From Variovorax jilinensis (GTDB lineage: Bacteria > Pseudomonadota > Gammaproteobacteria > Burkholderiales > Burkholderiaceae_C): 64,000 nucleotides of DNA. The DNA lies in contig NZ_JASZYQ010000004.1 in NCBI RefSeq assembly GCF_030316885.1, forward strand, positions 468,183 to 532,182. Reading direction: 5' to 3'. The notes under the pieces were generated by a model, which made no database searches, had not been told where the DNA came from, and saw only the letters and a program-made list of their open reading frames with translations. Shown here piece after piece: positions 8,886 through 20,481 of this stretch. The position numbers and the translations under genes were made by a program. Position 1 is the first letter of the stretch, and every line of letters starts with the position of its first letter.

Positions 8886-8896
8886 AAGCTGCGTGA

Positions 8897-8945
8897 ATGA
8901 TAAACATCATCAAGATAAAGTGGCAAAACACTAGGGTAAGCCCTA
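8897..8945. promoter_or_regulatory. two inverted repeats in divergent promoter region
   Basis: ATGAT-AAAC-ATCAT lies at 8897-8910, immediately before the LysR start. TAGGG-TAAG-CCCTA lies at 8932-8945, about 50 bp before the membrane protein start. Both are perfect 5-bp arms with 4-bp spacers. The arrangement suits autoregulation by the LysR protein plus control of the divergent gene; this is inference from position. Confidence 0.5.
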
Positions 8946-8992
8946 ATATCACTGCATCGGCTCCTGCCATTCGTCCCTCCTGGAGGTACATC

Positions 8993-9535
8993 ATGACCAG
9001 CTTCGTTCACGTAGACCAACCCATCTCCCATCCCGGTGTCGAGCGCGCCGAGGCCGTCGTCGAGCGCGTCCGCGCTGCACGCCGGGGCTTCGACGGGGCC
9101 CGCGGCCTGTCCGCGCTGCTGCTCGCGGCGATCGTCTCGTCGATGCTCGTCGTCGCCGACAAGCTCGTCGCGACCACCGACGAAGGCGGCCTGCTGATGG
9201 CCTGGGTGCTGTGGGGCGTGGCCTTCTTCGGCCTGGCCCTGTTCGCCGGCACCGCGCGTTCGCTGGCCGTGCGCGTGATCGCATCGGGCCGCGCCGGCGC
9301 CGCCCGCCGCGCAGCCGCCCGCGCCGACGAGAAGTTCCTCGCCTACGCCCAGCACGACCCGCGCATCCTCAGCGAACTGAACATCATCGCCACGCACCAG
9401 CAGCAGGCCGATGTCGAGGCACCGCTGGTGGGCCGTTCGCGTTCGCTGGACCGCGTCGCCGAGCGCTCGGCCAACGTGCGCATCCCTTCGCTCTACGAAG
9501 CGATGCGCCGCGTCAACCTCGGCCAATACTATTGA
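8993..9535 (+). CDS. predicted membrane protein, 180 aa
   Basis: A protein I cannot assign to a known family. Two hydrophobic segments (about residues 40-60, GLSALLLAAIVSSMLVVADK, and 68-88, MAWVLWGVAFFGLALF) suggest two membrane passes. A charged, alanine/arginine-rich soluble tail of about 85 residues follows. The start is set by a GGAGGT ribosome-binding site 6 bases upstream; an ATG at 8897 would extend the frame over the regulatory repeats. It is divergent from the LysR gene and is followed by a strong terminator. Confidence 0.82.
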   Translation: MTSFVHVDQPISHPGVERAEAVVERVRAARRGFDGARGLSALLLAAIVSSMLVVADKLVATTDEGGLLMAWVLWGVAFFGLALFAGTARSLAVRVIASGRAGAARRAAARADEKFLAYAQHDPRILSELNIIATHQQQADVEAPLVGRSRSLDRVAERSANVRIPSLYEAMRRVNLGQYY

Positions 9536-9571
9536 GTCGAATCGCCGGCAACCCGAGCCGGCCAGCGCAAG

Positions 9572-9597
9572 AAAAAGCCGCCCGAGGGCGGCTTTTT
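9572..9597. terminator. bidirectional rho-independent terminator
   Basis: AAAAAGCCGCC and GGCGGCTTTTT form perfect 11-bp arms around a CGAG loop. A T-run ends the hairpin on either strand, so it can stop transcription both from the membrane protein gene to the left and from pckG to the right. The location between two convergent genes fits. Confidence 0.92.
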
Positions 9598-9616
9598 CGT
9601 GGGCGAACGCGAACGA

Positions 9617-11488
9617 TCAGGCCGCGAGCCGCTTCTCGATCGCGGCCTTGGTGGCCGGCAGTTCCTGCGGCAGATGGTGCGCGAGTTGCTGGAACAGCTC
9701 GGCATGCAGCTTCAGTTCCGCCAGCCAGGCAGCCTTGTCGATGCTGGTCACGGTCCTGAACTGCTCGGCGCTGAAGTCGAGGCCGGTCCAGTTGAGGTCT
9801 TCGTAGCGCGGGCTGACGCCGAACACGTGCTCGGAGCCATCGGCCTTCTGCTCGATGCGGTCGATCATCCACTTGAGCACGCGCATGTTCTCGCCGTAGC
9901 CGGGCCAGACGAACTTGCCGTCCTCGCCCTTGCGGAACCAGTTGGTGGTGTAGATCTTCGGCAGCCTGGCGCCCGAGGCCTCGAGCTTCTTGCCGAGGTC
10001 CAGCCAATGCTGGAAGTAGTCGCTCATGTTGTAGCCCATGAACGGCAGCATCGCGAACGGATCGCGCCGCACCACGCCCTGCTGGCCGGCTGCGGCGGCG
10101 GTGGTCTCGGAGCCCATCGTGGCCGCCATGTAGACGCCCTCGACCCAGTTGCGGGCCTCGGTCACGAGCGGCACGGTGGTCGAGCGGCGACCGCCGAAGA
10201 TGAAGGCGTCGATCGCGACGCCCTTGGGGTCGTCCCAGGCTTCGTCGAGCGCGGGATTGTTGGTGGCCGCCACCGTGAAGCGGGCGTTCGGGTGCGCGGC
10301 CTTGGCGCCGGTTTCCCTGGCGATCGCGGGGGTCCAGTCCTTGCCCTGCCAGTCGATCGCGTGGGCAGGGGCTTCGCTCATGCCTTCCCACCAGACGTCG
10401 CCGTCGTCCGTCAGCGCCACGTTGGTGAAGATCACGTCGCGGTCCAGGCTGGCCATGCAGTTCGGATTGGTCTGCATGTTGGTGCCGGGCGCGACGCCGA
10501 AGTAGCCGGCCTCGGGGTTGATGGCGTGCAGCTTGCCGTCGGCGCCGGGCTTGATCCAGGCGATGTCGTCGCCGATGGTCGTGACCTTCCAGCCGTCGAA
10601 GCCGGCCGGCGGAATCAGCATCGCGAAGTTGGTCTTGCCGCAGGCGCTCGGGAAGGCGGCCGCCACGTGGTATTTCTTGCCGGTCGGGTTGGTCACGCCG
10701 AGGATCAGCATGTGCTCGGCCAGCCAGCCTGGGTTACCGGAGGGCCCCTCCGAGGCCGCGCGGCCCATCTTCGAGGCGATGCGCAGCGCGAAGCACTTCT
10801 TGCCGAGCAGCGCGTTGCCGCCGTAGCCCGAGCCGTAGCTCCAGATCTCCCGCGTCTCGGGGTAGTGGACGATGTACTTGGTCTTGTTGCAGGGCCAGGC
10901 GACGTCCTTCTGGCCGTCGGCGAGCGGTGCACCCACCGTGTGCACGCAGGGCACGAACTCGCCGTCGGCGCCGAGCACGTCGTACACCGCGCGGCCCATG
11001 CGTGTCATGATCTTCATGTTGACCGCCACGTAGGGGCTGTCGGACAGTTCGATGCCGATGTGCGCGATCGGCGAGCCCAGCGGGCCCATGCTGAACGGCA
11101 CGACGTACATCGTGCGGCCCTGCATGCAGCCGTCGAACAGCGGCTGCAGCGTGGCGCGCATCTCGGCCGGCGCCATCCAGTTGTTGGTCGGGCCGGCGTC
11201 TTCCTTGGTGGCGGAGCAGATGTAGGTGCGGTCCTCGACGCGCGCGACGTCGCTCGGGTCGGAGGTGGCGAGGAAGGAGTTCGGACGCTTGGCCGGATTG
11301 AGCTTCTTGAAGGTGCCGGCGTCGACCATCTGCTGGCAGAGCCGGTCGTATTCCTCGGCGCTGCCGTCGCACCAGTGGATCTGCGCGGGCTTGCACAGGG
11401 CGGCCATTTCGGCCACCCACGCGATCAGTTTCGCGTTGCGTACATAGGCCGGCGCCTGCATGGCGAGGCCCTTCAGCGGTGCGTTCAT
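9617..11488 (-). CDS. pckG: phosphoenolpyruvate carboxykinase (GTP)
   Basis: GTP-dependent PEP carboxykinase, which converts oxaloacetate and GTP to PEP, GDP and CO2 in gluconeogenesis. At 623 residues it has the GTP-family length. The signature [13 protein letters not shown] with the reactive-loop cysteine lies near residue 283. Other conserved blocks include [19 protein letters not shown] and GEGGYGG-like [15 protein letters not shown]. The ATG at 11488 is chosen because an AGGAG site sits 7 bases upstream; the frame continues 7 codons further to 11509 without one. It would support growth on the acids made by the histidine and nicotinate pathways in this window. Confidence 0.97.
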   Translation of the reverse strand: MNAPLKGLAMQAPAYVRNAKLIAWVAEMAALCKPAQIHWCDGSAEEYDRLCQQMVDAGTFKKLNPAKRPNSFLATSDPSDVARVEDRTYICSATKEDAGPTNNWMAPAEMRATLQPLFDGCMQGRTMYVVPFSMGPLGSPIAHIGIELSDSPYVAVNMKIMTRMGRAVYDVLGADGEFVPCVHTVGAPLADGQKDVAWPCNKTKYIVHYPETREIWSYGSGYGGNALLGKKCFALRIASKMGRAASEGPSGNPGWLAEHMLILGVTNPTGKKYHVAAAFPSACGKTNFAMLIPPAGFDGWKVTTIGDDIAWIKPGADGKLHAINPEAGYFGVAPGTNMQTNPNCMASLDRDVIFTNVALTDDGDVWWEGMSEAPAHAIDWQGKDWTPAIARETGAKAAHPNARFTVAATNNPALDEAWDDPKGVAIDAFIFGGRRSTTVPLVTEARNWVEGVYMAATMGSETTAAAAGQQGVVRRDPFAMLPFMGYNMSDYFQHWLDLGKKLEASGARLPKIYTTNWFRKGEDGKFVWPGYGENMRVLKWMIDRIEQKADGSEHVFGVSPRYEDLNWTGLDFSAEQFRTVTSIDKAAWLAELKLHAELFQQLAHHLPQELPATKAAIEKRLAA

Positions 11489-11714
11489 CTTCAGTCTCCT
11501 AAGTTGCAAAAATCGTCTTTTCTAACGGGACGCGACGCCGCGGCTGTCGAGATCCGTTGGAGAAAACGCTTGGCGCCTTGAAGGATGTCTGGAAGGAAGC
11601 CCGATGGAATCGGGGAAACCGCCGATGCGGCGGCGGGTCCGGGCAGGCCGGACTGCAGGGGTTGCCGAGTCGCGCGCGTGACAAGGCGGCGCCGCGGCAG
11701 CGGGAAACCCGCGT
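11489..11714. other. non-coding gap upstream of pckG
   Basis: The gap holds the pckG ribosome-binding site and presumably its promoter. I see no convincing gene, repeat or strong hairpin in it. Confidence 0.5.
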
Positions 11715-11867
11715 TCAGGCCACGTAGATGGCGATGGAGGCCAGCAACAGCATCAGCACGCCGCCAACCAGCGGCAGCACGATGGGCATCAGGGGAACGA
11801 TCGACTCGACGGCGTCTTTTTCGACCGCGGCCGCGTGGCCGGGCTCGATGGGGGTGGGGTTGGACAT
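11715..11867 (-). CDS. small single-pass membrane protein, 50 aa
   Basis: A short protein with a charged, proline-containing N-terminus (MSNPTPIEPGHAA) and one strongly hydrophobic C-terminal helix (VLPLVGGVLMLLLASIAIYV). The ATG at 11867 follows an AAGGAA ribosome-binding site 5 bases upstream; upstream codons are unlikely to be used. I do not recognise a family. It lies alone between pckG and the threonine dehydratase gene on the same strand as both. Confidence 0.65.
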   Translation of the reverse strand: MSNPTPIEPGHAAAVEKDAVESIVPLMPIVLPLVGGVLMLLLASIAIYVA

Positions 11868-11960
11868 CGGGATTCCTTGGGTTCGCAAGACTGGGCGCAT
11901 TTTACCGGTTGGACCTCGGGACGCGGTCTAGGGGGTTGCCAGGGCTTCCCGCCGGCGGTT

Positions 11961-13160
11961 TCAGCGCTGCTCGACCGCCTGGAATCCCGCCTCGCGCAGC
12001 GCCGCCAGCACGCTCGCGAGATGGTCGCGGCCCCGGGTCTGCAGCACGAGCTCGACGTCGACGTTCTGGGCTGCGAGCATGGTGAACGCGCGCTGGTGAT
12101 GCACCTCGTCGACGTTGGCGCCCGCTTCCGCCACGGTCGCCGTGATATGGGCCAGCGAGCCCGGAACGTCGCGCGCGCTCACCCGCACGCGAGCGAGCCG
12201 GCCGGCGCGCACCATGCCGCGCTCGATGATCGCGGCGAGCAGCAGCGGGTCGATGTTGCCGCCCGAGAGGACCAGGCCCACGCGCTGGCCGCGAAAGCGC
12301 TCGGGATGGCGGATCAGCGCCGCCAGGCCCGCGGCGCCGGCGCCCTCGACCAGGGTCTTCTCGATCTCGAGCAGCATCAGCACCCCTTGCTCGATGTCGC
12401 CCTCGTCGACCAGCAGCAGGTCGTCGACCTCGCGCGCGATGATCTCGCGCGTCAGCAGGCCCGGCGTGCCGACCGCGATGCCTTCGGCGATGGTGCTCGT
12501 GCCCTGCGGATGCTGGGTGCCCTGGACCGCGTTCACCATCGCCGGGAATCGCGAGGTCTGCACGCCGACGATGCGGATGTCCGGCTTGCGGGCCTTCGCG
12601 GCCACCGCCATGCCGGCGATCAGCCCGCCGCCTCCGACCGATACAAGCAGCACGTCGAGATCGGGCACGACGTCGAGCATCTCGAGCGCCACCGTGCCCT
12701 GGCCCGCGATGATCGCCTCGTCGTCGTAGGGGTGGACGAAGGCCAGGCCTTCGCGTTCGGCCAGCGCCAGCGCGTGCGCGCGCGCCGCGTCGAGGCTGTC
12801 GCCATGCAGCACCACCTCGGCGCCGAAGCCGCGCGTGCGCTCGATCTTCACCCCCGGCGTGAAGCGCGGCATCACGATCATCGCGCGCAGCCCGAGCCGC
12901 TGTGCGTGGTAGGCCACGCCCTGGGCGTGGTTGCCGGCCGACATCGCGATCACCCCGCGCGTGCCGGCCTCCGACAGGTCCACCAGCTTGTTACAGGCGC
13001 CGCGCTCCTTGAAGGATGCAGTGAACTGCAGGTTCTCGAACTTGAGGAAGACCTGGGCGCCGACGATCTCGGAAAGCGTGCGCGATTCGACACAGGGCGT
13101 GTCGAGCAATTGCCCGTGGAGCCGGGCCGCGGCGCGTTCGATGTCTTCGATTCCAACCAT
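11961..13160 (-). CDS. ilvA: threonine ammonia-lyase with one ACT domain
   Basis: PLP-dependent threonine dehydratase, 399 residues, which converts threonine to 2-oxobutyrate and ammonia. The PLP lysine is in the conserved TASFKERGA block near residue 51, and the glycine-rich cofactor loop is VSVGGGGLIAGM near residue 174. A single C-terminal ACT domain (about 325-399) indicates allosteric control. The size and single ACT domain match the short form annotated as IlvA or TdcB; biosynthetic versus catabolic use cannot be settled. No ilv genes are adjacent. Confidence 0.93.
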   Translation of the reverse strand: MVGIEDIERAAARLHGQLLDTPCVESRTLSEIVGAQVFLKFENLQFTASFKERGACNKLVDLSEAGTRGVIAMSAGNHAQGVAYHAQRLGLRAMIVMPRFTPGVKIERTRGFGAEVVLHGDSLDAARAHALALAEREGLAFVHPYDDEAIIAGQGTVALEMLDVVPDLDVLLVSVGGGGLIAGMAVAAKARKPDIRIVGVQTSRFPAMVNAVQGTQHPQGTSTIAEGIAVGTPGLLTREIIAREVDDLLLVDEGDIEQGVLMLLEIEKTLVEGAGAAGLAALIRHPERFRGQRVGLVLSGGNIDPLLLAAIIERGMVRAGRLARVRVSARDVPGSLAHITATVAEAGANVDEVHHQRAFTMLAAQNVDVELVLQTRGRDHLASVLAALREAGFQAVEQR

Positions 13161-13280
13161 GCAGGCGATTGTGGATGGATTCCCGACATCAGGGTATTTC
13201 GCGCCGGCAGGCTTCCCGAAGCCAAAAGTCTGCGTTATGGTCGCTCCAGATTCACCCTGCCCCTAGCTGGAGGTCGCCCG

Positions 13281-15602
13281 ATGGTCAAGCGTTCCGGTGT
13301 CGATGTTGTGGCTGCCGCCTCGCGCGGCCACGCATTGCCGTCGCCCGGACTCAAGGAAGCACCGGTGCTCGAACTCATGTGTTCGCACTTCGTGCTCACG
13401 CTCGCCGCCAAGCAGGGGCCGCGCTTCAACGTGCGCCGGGACCTCAATGGGCTGCTGTCGCTCACGGGCCGCCATCTGGTGTGGCCGCTGCCCGTGCTGC
13501 AGCGCCTGCGCGAATTCCTGGGCCGTCGTTGTGCAGGGAACGAGGTCTGGAAGGGCGTCGAGGCCTTCGACGGCCGCACGCTGCTCGACCGCCACGGCGT
13601 CTGGCGCGGCCCTTACGAAGAGGGCACGCTCTTCTTCTACCTCGACGAATACGCGAAGGACCAGCCCAAGGACCTGCTCTCGGTGCTGTCCGTCACGCGC
13701 GACTGGCTCACCCAGGCGCTGCGCAAGCAGTCGACGCTGGTCGAGAAGAACATCGATGCGCTGGCCGGGCTGCTGCAGCTCAACAAGGCCGAGCGCGCGC
13801 TGCTGCTCTACGGCACGCTGGCGCGCTACCAGCGCGACCTGCGCTCGCTGCTGGTCGAGTTCAAGGTCAACAACGCACCCGAGGCCTATGCGGCGATCGC
13901 CGAAGTGGCGGGCGTCAATGCGGGCGAGGTCGGCGAGGCGCTGCGCGCCGGATCGCGGCTCGAGCGCATCGGGCTGGTCGAGAACCTGATCTCCGAGCAC
14001 AACATCACCGACCTCGCCGATCTCATGAAGGTCAGCGAGAAGCTGCCGCCCGTGCTGATGCGCGAATACCGCGATCGCAACGAGCTGATGGCGGTGTTCA
14101 CGCGGCCCTCCGCCAAGAGCGCGCTCTCGGTGCAGGATTTCTCCTTCGTGCAGGACGATGCCCAGATGCTCGTCACGCTGCTGCGCGCGGCGGTGGCGCG
14201 CAAGGAGCCCGGCGTCAACGTGCTGCTGTACGGCCCGCCGGGCACCGGCAAGACCGAGCTCGCGAAAGTGGTGGCGCAGGCCGCGGGCCTCGAGCTGTTC
14301 GAGGTGGAATACGCCGACCGCGACGGCAACTCGCTCTCGGGCCGCGACCGCTATCGCTCGCTGCAGATCGCCCAGGTCTTCCTGAAGGGCAGCGAGCAGG
14401 CCGCGCTGCTGTTCGACGAGGTCGAGGACGTGTTCCCGCCGATCAGCACCGAGGCTGCGCAGTTCATGGCGCGCGCCGAGCAGATCCCTTCGCCCACCAG
14501 CGGCAGCGTGAGCGGCAAGGCCTGGGTCAACCAGATCCTCGAATCGAACCCGGTGCCCACGCTGTGGGTCACGAACCGCATCGAGCAGATCGATCCCGCC
14601 TTCCGGCGCCGTTTCGCCTACCACCTCGAGCTGAAGTCGCCGCCGCCCGGCGCGCGCGAGCAGCTGGTGCGCCGCACGCTCGAGGGCGTCAGCGTCACCG
14701 AGGCCTTCACGGCCAAGCTCGCGGGCCGCAAGGGCCTGACGCCGGCCCAGATCCGCACGGCGGTGCGTTTTGCGGGGCTCGCGAGCGCCGAAGGCAGTTC
14801 GATGGAGACCCTGATCGAGCGCCAGCTCAAGAATGCCGACCTCGCGCTCGGCACGCTCGACGGCGTCGGCGAACGCCGCAGCGTCACGACCTACGACCTC
14901 GACATGCTCAACGTCGAGACGCGCTTCGAAATCCCGCGCATCGTCGAGGCGCTGAAGGCGCGCGGCCACGGCACGCTGTGCTTCTATGGCGCACCGGGCA
15001 CCGGCAAGACCGCGCTGGCGGAGCACATCGCGAAGTCGATCGGCCGGCCGCTGATCGTCAAGCAGGCCAGCGACCTCATGAGCAAGTACGTCGGCGAGAC
15101 CGAGCAGAACATGGCCGCCATGTTCAAGGAAGCCGAGGCCGAGAAGGCCGTGCTGCTGCTCGACGAGGCGGACAGCTTCCTGCAGGACCGCCGCGGCGCG
15201 CAGCGCACCTACGAGGTCACCGAGGTCAACGAGATGCTGCAGGGCATGGAGCGCTTCGACGGCATCTTCGTCTGCACCACCAACCTGCTCGACCGCCTGG
15301 ACCAGGCGGCGCTCAGGCGCTTCACCTTCAAGATCAAGTTCATGCCGCTCACCGGCGAGCAGCGCGAGCGCATGTTCGTCACCGAGGCGCTCGGCGGCGA
15401 CGTCACGCGGCTCACCGAGCCGGCGCGGGCGCGCCTGGCCAGGCTGCCGCAGCTGTGCCCGGGCGACTTCGCGGCCGTCAAGCGCCAGACCGACATCCTC
15501 GCGGTCGAGTTCTCGCAGGACGAGTTTCTCGACCAGCTTGATGCGGAGCATCGCATCAAGCCCGAAGTCCGCGAATCCCGCGGCATGGGATTCGTCCAAT
15601 AA
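13281..15602 (+). CDS. tandem AAA+ ATPase with uncharacterised N-terminal region
   Basis: A 773-residue protein with two AAA+ modules. Module 1 has Walker A GPPGTGKT at about residues 318-325 and Walker B LLFDEVEDVF. Module 2 has Walker A GAPGTGKT at about 570-577 and Walker B VLLLDEADSFL, and an arginine-bearing RRFTF/RRFAY block follows in each. The first 300 residues have no motif I know and are alpha-helical in composition. The start is supported by GGAGG upstream. The architecture suggests an unfoldase, remodelling factor or dynein-like machine; no substrate or partner gene is adjacent. It is divergent from ilvA. Confidence 0.9.
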   Translation: MVKRSGVDVVAAASRGHALPSPGLKEAPVLELMCSHFVLTLAAKQGPRFNVRRDLNGLLSLTGRHLVWPLPVLQRLREFLGRRCAGNEVWKGVEAFDGRTLLDRHGVWRGPYEEGTLFFYLDEYAKDQPKDLLSVLSVTRDWLTQALRKQSTLVEKNIDALAGLLQLNKAERALLLYGTLARYQRDLRSLLVEFKVNNAPEAYAAIAEVAGVNAGEVGEALRAGSRLERIGLVENLISEHNITDLADLMKVSEKLPPVLMREYRDRNELMAVFTRPSAKSALSVQDFSFVQDDAQMLVTLLRAAVARKEPGVNVLLYGPPGTGKTELAKVVAQAAGLELFEVEYADRDGNSLSGRDRYRSLQIAQVFLKGSEQAALLFDEVEDVFPPISTEAAQFMARAEQIPSPTSGSVSGKAWVNQILESNPVPTLWVTNRIEQIDPAFRRRFAYHLELKSPPPGAREQLVRRTLEGVSVTEAFTAKLAGRKGLTPAQIRTAVRFAGLASAEGSSMETLIERQLKNADLALGTLDGVGERRSVTTYDLDMLNVETRFEIPRIVEALKARGHGTLCFYGAPGTGKTALAEHIAKSIGRPLIVKQASDLMSKYVGETEQNMAAMFKEAEAEKAVLLLDEADSFLQDRRGAQRTYEVTEVNEMLQGMERFDGIFVCTTNLLDRLDQAALRRFTFKIKFMPLTGEQRERMFVTEALGGDVTRLTEPARARLARLPQLCPGDFAAVKRQTDILAVEFSQDEFLDQLDAEHRIKPEVRESRGMGFVQ

Positions 15603-15655
15603 AAGCCGATCACAAGAGGCGCGCGGTGCCATCGCTGCGCGAGGGAGTGCGTCCC

Positions 15656-17224
15656 ATGAAGTCTGCGCGTGCCTGTGACGCCGCGCGACGCGCCGTGGGC
15701 GTGGCGATCCTGTCGGGCGCCTGCCTGCTGGCCGCCTGCGGTGGCGGAGGTGGTGGCGGAGGTGGCGCCGCGCTGCCGCTGCCCGTCGCAGCCGCGCCGG
15801 CGCCACCTGCCGAGAGCAGCGAGCCGATCGTCGCTGCCTCGAGCGTCCAGGGCCAGTGCGCAGCGCCGCGCTTCGGCGTCGACCCCGACACCGGCGCCGC
15901 CTTCCCCGATCGCGCGGGCTCGCTCGATACCGAGAAGTCCTGGGTGCGGGCCTGGGTCGACGAGACCTACCTCTGGTTCGACCAGGTGCCGACGACGCTG
16001 GCCGCGCGCGACTACGCCACGCCGCAAGCCTACTTTGCGGTGCTCAAGACACCGGCGACGACGGCCACCGGGCGGCCCAGGGACCGCTTCCATTTCACGC
16101 AGGACACGGCCGCCTACCGGGCCTCGGCGCAGAGCGGGATCGAAGTCGGCTACGGCCTCGAGCTGGCCTTCCTGAGCGCCGCACCGCCGCGTGACGTGCG
16201 CGTGGCCTTCGCCGAGCCCGGATCGCCCGCGGCCGCGGCGGGCATCGAGCGCGGAACGCGCCTGGTCGAGGTCGACGGCATCGAGGTCGCGAACGGTGCC
16301 GACGTCGCAGCGCTCAACGCGGCGCTGGCGCCCGCGCGCGAGGGCGAATCGCACGGCTTTCGGCTGCAGGCGCCCGACGGCAGCCTGCGCAGCGTGACGC
16401 TGACATCGCAGCGCATCACGCGCCAGCCGGTGCAGAACGTGAAGACGATCGCCAGCGCGAGCGGGCCGGTCGGCTACCTGCTCTTCAACGACCACATGGC
16501 AAACGCCGAAGCGCCGCTGGTGGCCGCCATCCAGCAGCTCAAGGCGGCCGCGGTGGTCGATCTGGTGATCGACATGCGCTACAACGGCGGTGGCCTGCTC
16601 GACATCGCGAGCGAATTAGCCTTCATGGTCGCGGCGCCGGCCGCCACCGGCGGCACCACCTTCGAGCGGCTGCAGTTCAATGCCAGGAACCCGTTCGGCC
16701 TCACGCCGGCCCAGACCACGTTGCCCTTCCACGCGACCTCGCGCGGCTTCTCGGTGCCCGCTGGCCAGCCGCTGCCGCAGCTCGGTCTCTCGCGCGTGAC
16801 GGTGCTCGCGGGGCCGGACACCTGCTCGGCCAGCGAGTCGGTGATCAATGGCCTGCGCGGCGTCGGCGTGGCGGTGAACCTGGTGGGCGGCACCACCTGC
16901 GGCAAGCCCTATGGCTTCTTTCCGCAGGACAACTGCGGCACCACCTACTTCGCGATCCAGTTCCAGGGCGTGAACCAGCAGGGCTTCGGCGACTACGGCG
17001 ACGGCTTCGCGCCGACCTGTGCGGTGGCCGACGACTTCGGCCATGCGCTCGGCGATCCGGCCGAGGCCCGGCTGGCGGCGGCGCTGGCCTATCGCAACAC
17101 CGGCAGCTGCCCCGCGGCGCCGGCCGCGAAGGCTTCGGCTGCGCTGGTGAAGGCCGAAGCCGAGGGGGTGCCCTATCTGGTGCGCAGTCCGCTGCGCGAG
17201 AACCGGATCGTCGCGCTGCCCTGA
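15656..17224 (+). CDS. S41-family (C-terminal processing-like) protease lipoprotein
   Basis: A 522-residue exported serine protease. A lipoprotein signal peptide ends at the lipobox LLAAC, followed by a run of glycines. A PDZ domain covers about residues 165-250 (EPGSPAAAAGIERGTRLVEV) and the S41 catalytic domain about 265-450, with the nucleophile block DTCSASE and the lysine in GGTTCGKPYG. ATG 15656 has GGGAG upstream; a GTG at 15626 is an alternative. It would act in the periplasm or outer membrane. Many relatives are annotated only as peptidase S41 and the substrate is unknown. Confidence 0.9.
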   Translation: MKSARACDAARRAVGVAILSGACLLAACGGGGGGGGGAALPLPVAAAPAPPAESSEPIVAASSVQGQCAAPRFGVDPDTGAAFPDRAGSLDTEKSWVRAWVDETYLWFDQVPTTLAARDYATPQAYFAVLKTPATTATGRPRDRFHFTQDTAAYRASAQSGIEVGYGLELAFLSAAPPRDVRVAFAEPGSPAAAAGIERGTRLVEVDGIEVANGADVAALNAALAPAREGESHGFRLQAPDGSLRSVTLTSQRITRQPVQNVKTIASASGPVGYLLFNDHMANAEAPLVAAIQQLKAAAVVDLVIDMRYNGGGLLDIASELAFMVAAPAATGGTTFERLQFNARNPFGLTPAQTTLPFHATSRGFSVPAGQPLPQLGLSRVTVLAGPDTCSASESVINGLRGVGVAVNLVGGTTCGKPYGFFPQDNCGTTYFAIQFQGVNQQGFGDYGDGFAPTCAVADDFGHALGDPAEARLAAALAYRNTGSCPAAPAAKASAALVKAEAEGVPYLVRSPLRENRIVALP

Positions 17225-17246
17225 GTCGACCGCGGCGCTGCGGGGC

Positions 17247-19223
<1,977 letters not shown>

Positions 19224-19281
19224 GGTTGGTTGCGGCGTGCCCCGGTGCCGGGGCAGCGCAGCGCGGAATCGCTGGGAATGC

Positions 19282-19302
19282 GCGCGCACCTCCCGTGCGC
19301 GC
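19282..19302. other. GC-rich hairpin downstream of acyl-CoA dehydrogenase gene
   Basis: GCGCGCAC and GTGCGCGC form perfect arms around CTCCC, between the start of recQ and the end of the acyl-CoA dehydrogenase gene. There is no T-run, so it is at most a weak or rho-assisted terminator. Confidence 0.35.
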
Positions 19303-19338
19303 GCTGCCCATTGTCTCCGAACGCCCCCTGGCGCGCGT

Positions 19339-20481
19339 TCAGCCCAGCACGATGCGCGCGATGATGTTGCGCTGGATCTCGGAGGAACCTTCGTAGATGC
19401 GCAGGATGCGGGCGTCACGCACGTAGCGCTCGAGCGGCATCTCGCGCGTGAAGCCGTAGCCGCCGTGGATCTGAAGCGCGGTGTCGGCGACGAAGGCCAC
19501 CATCTCGGAGGCATGCAGCTTGGCCATGGCCGACTGCAGGGTGAAGGGCTGGGCGGCCGTGCGCAGGGCCAGCGCCTGCATCGTGAGCCCCCAGCTGGCC
19601 TCGAGCCGCAGCTTCATGTCGGCCAGCATCCACTGGATGCCCTGGCGCTCGGCCAGCGGTTCGCCAGCGATGCGGCGCTCCCGGGCCCAGGCCAGCGCGG
19701 CCGCGAGCGCCGCCTCGGCGATGCCGAGCGCGGTGGCGGCGACGTCGAGGCGGCTGTTGTCGAGCACCTTCATCGCGGTCCTGAAGCCCGAGCCTTCGGC
19801 ACCGAGCCGGTTTGCGGCCGGCACGCGCACCGATTCGAAGGCGACCTCGAAGGCATGGCCGCCGCGGATGCCCATGAGCTTCTCGGGCGAGGACACCGTG
19901 AGCCCCGGCGAATCGCGCTCGACCACGAAGGCGCTGACGCCGCGGGCACCCGCATCGGCATCGGTCTTGGCGAAGACCACCAGGAACCTGGCCTCGGCCG
20001 CGTTCGATATGAAATGCTTCACGCCGTCGATCACGTAGTGGTTGCCTTCGCGCACGGCACGCGTGCGCAGGTCGGCCGGGTGCGAACCGCCGCGCGGCTC
20101 GGTCAGCGCGAAGCCGGCCAGCCACTCGCCGCTCGCAGCGCGCGGCAGCCAGTGCGCGCGCTGCGCATCGTCGCCACCGAGCAGCACGGCGTCGGTGCCC
20201 AGGTAGTGGGCGCCGATCATCGAGGACGTCGCGGCGCAGGCACGCGAGATCTCGACCAGCGACAGCAGCATCGCGGTCGGCGAGACGCCGGCGCCGCCCC
20301 AGCGCTCGGGCAGGTTCATGCCCATCACGCCGAGCGCCGCGAGGCCGGGCACGTGGCAGGTGGCGGATCGTTCCTCTTCGTCGATCGCGCGTGCCTCGGG
20401 CGCGATGGCCTCGGCCGCATAGCGCGCGACCGCATCGGCCAGTGCCTGGTCGTCCTGGGTGACGCCGAGTCGGGGGGTCAT
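19339..20481 (-). CDS. acyl-CoA dehydrogenase
   Basis: A 380-residue FAD-dependent acyl-CoA dehydrogenase, the usual family length. Conserved blocks are FALTEPRGGSHPADL near residue 126, KHFISNA near 153, and the C-terminal QIHGGYGFTREMPLERYVRD and ILRIYEGSSEIQRN. The substrate chain is not readable. The ATG overlaps the stop of the upstream CoA-transferase gene by 4 bp, so the pair is translationally coupled and probably acts on one CoA-activated acid. The adjacent divergent LysR gene likely regulates it. Confidence 0.93.
   Translation of the reverse strand: MTPRLGVTQDDQALADAVARYAAEAIAPEARAIDEEERSATCHVPGLAALGVMGMNLPERWGGAGVSPTAMLLSLVEISRACAATSSMIGAHYLGTDAVLLGGDDAQRAHWLPRAASGEWLAGFALTEPRGGSHPADLRTRAVREGNHYVIDGVKHFISNAAEARFLVVFAKTDADAGARGVSAFVVERDSPGLTVSSPEKLMGIRGGHAFEVAFESVRVPAANRLGAEGSGFRTAMKVLDNSRLDVAATALGIAEAALAAALAWARERRIAGEPLAERQGIQWMLADMKLRLEASWGLTMQALALRTAAQPFTLQSAMAKLHASEMVAFVADTALQIHGGYGFTREMPLERYVRDARILRIYEGSSEIQRNIIARIVLG

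Noticed and set aside
13263..15806. Long antisense open frame opposite the AAA+ ATPase gene
   Set aside because: A by-product of high GC content. The plus-strand frame has both Walker A motifs, a ribosome-binding site and sensible composition.
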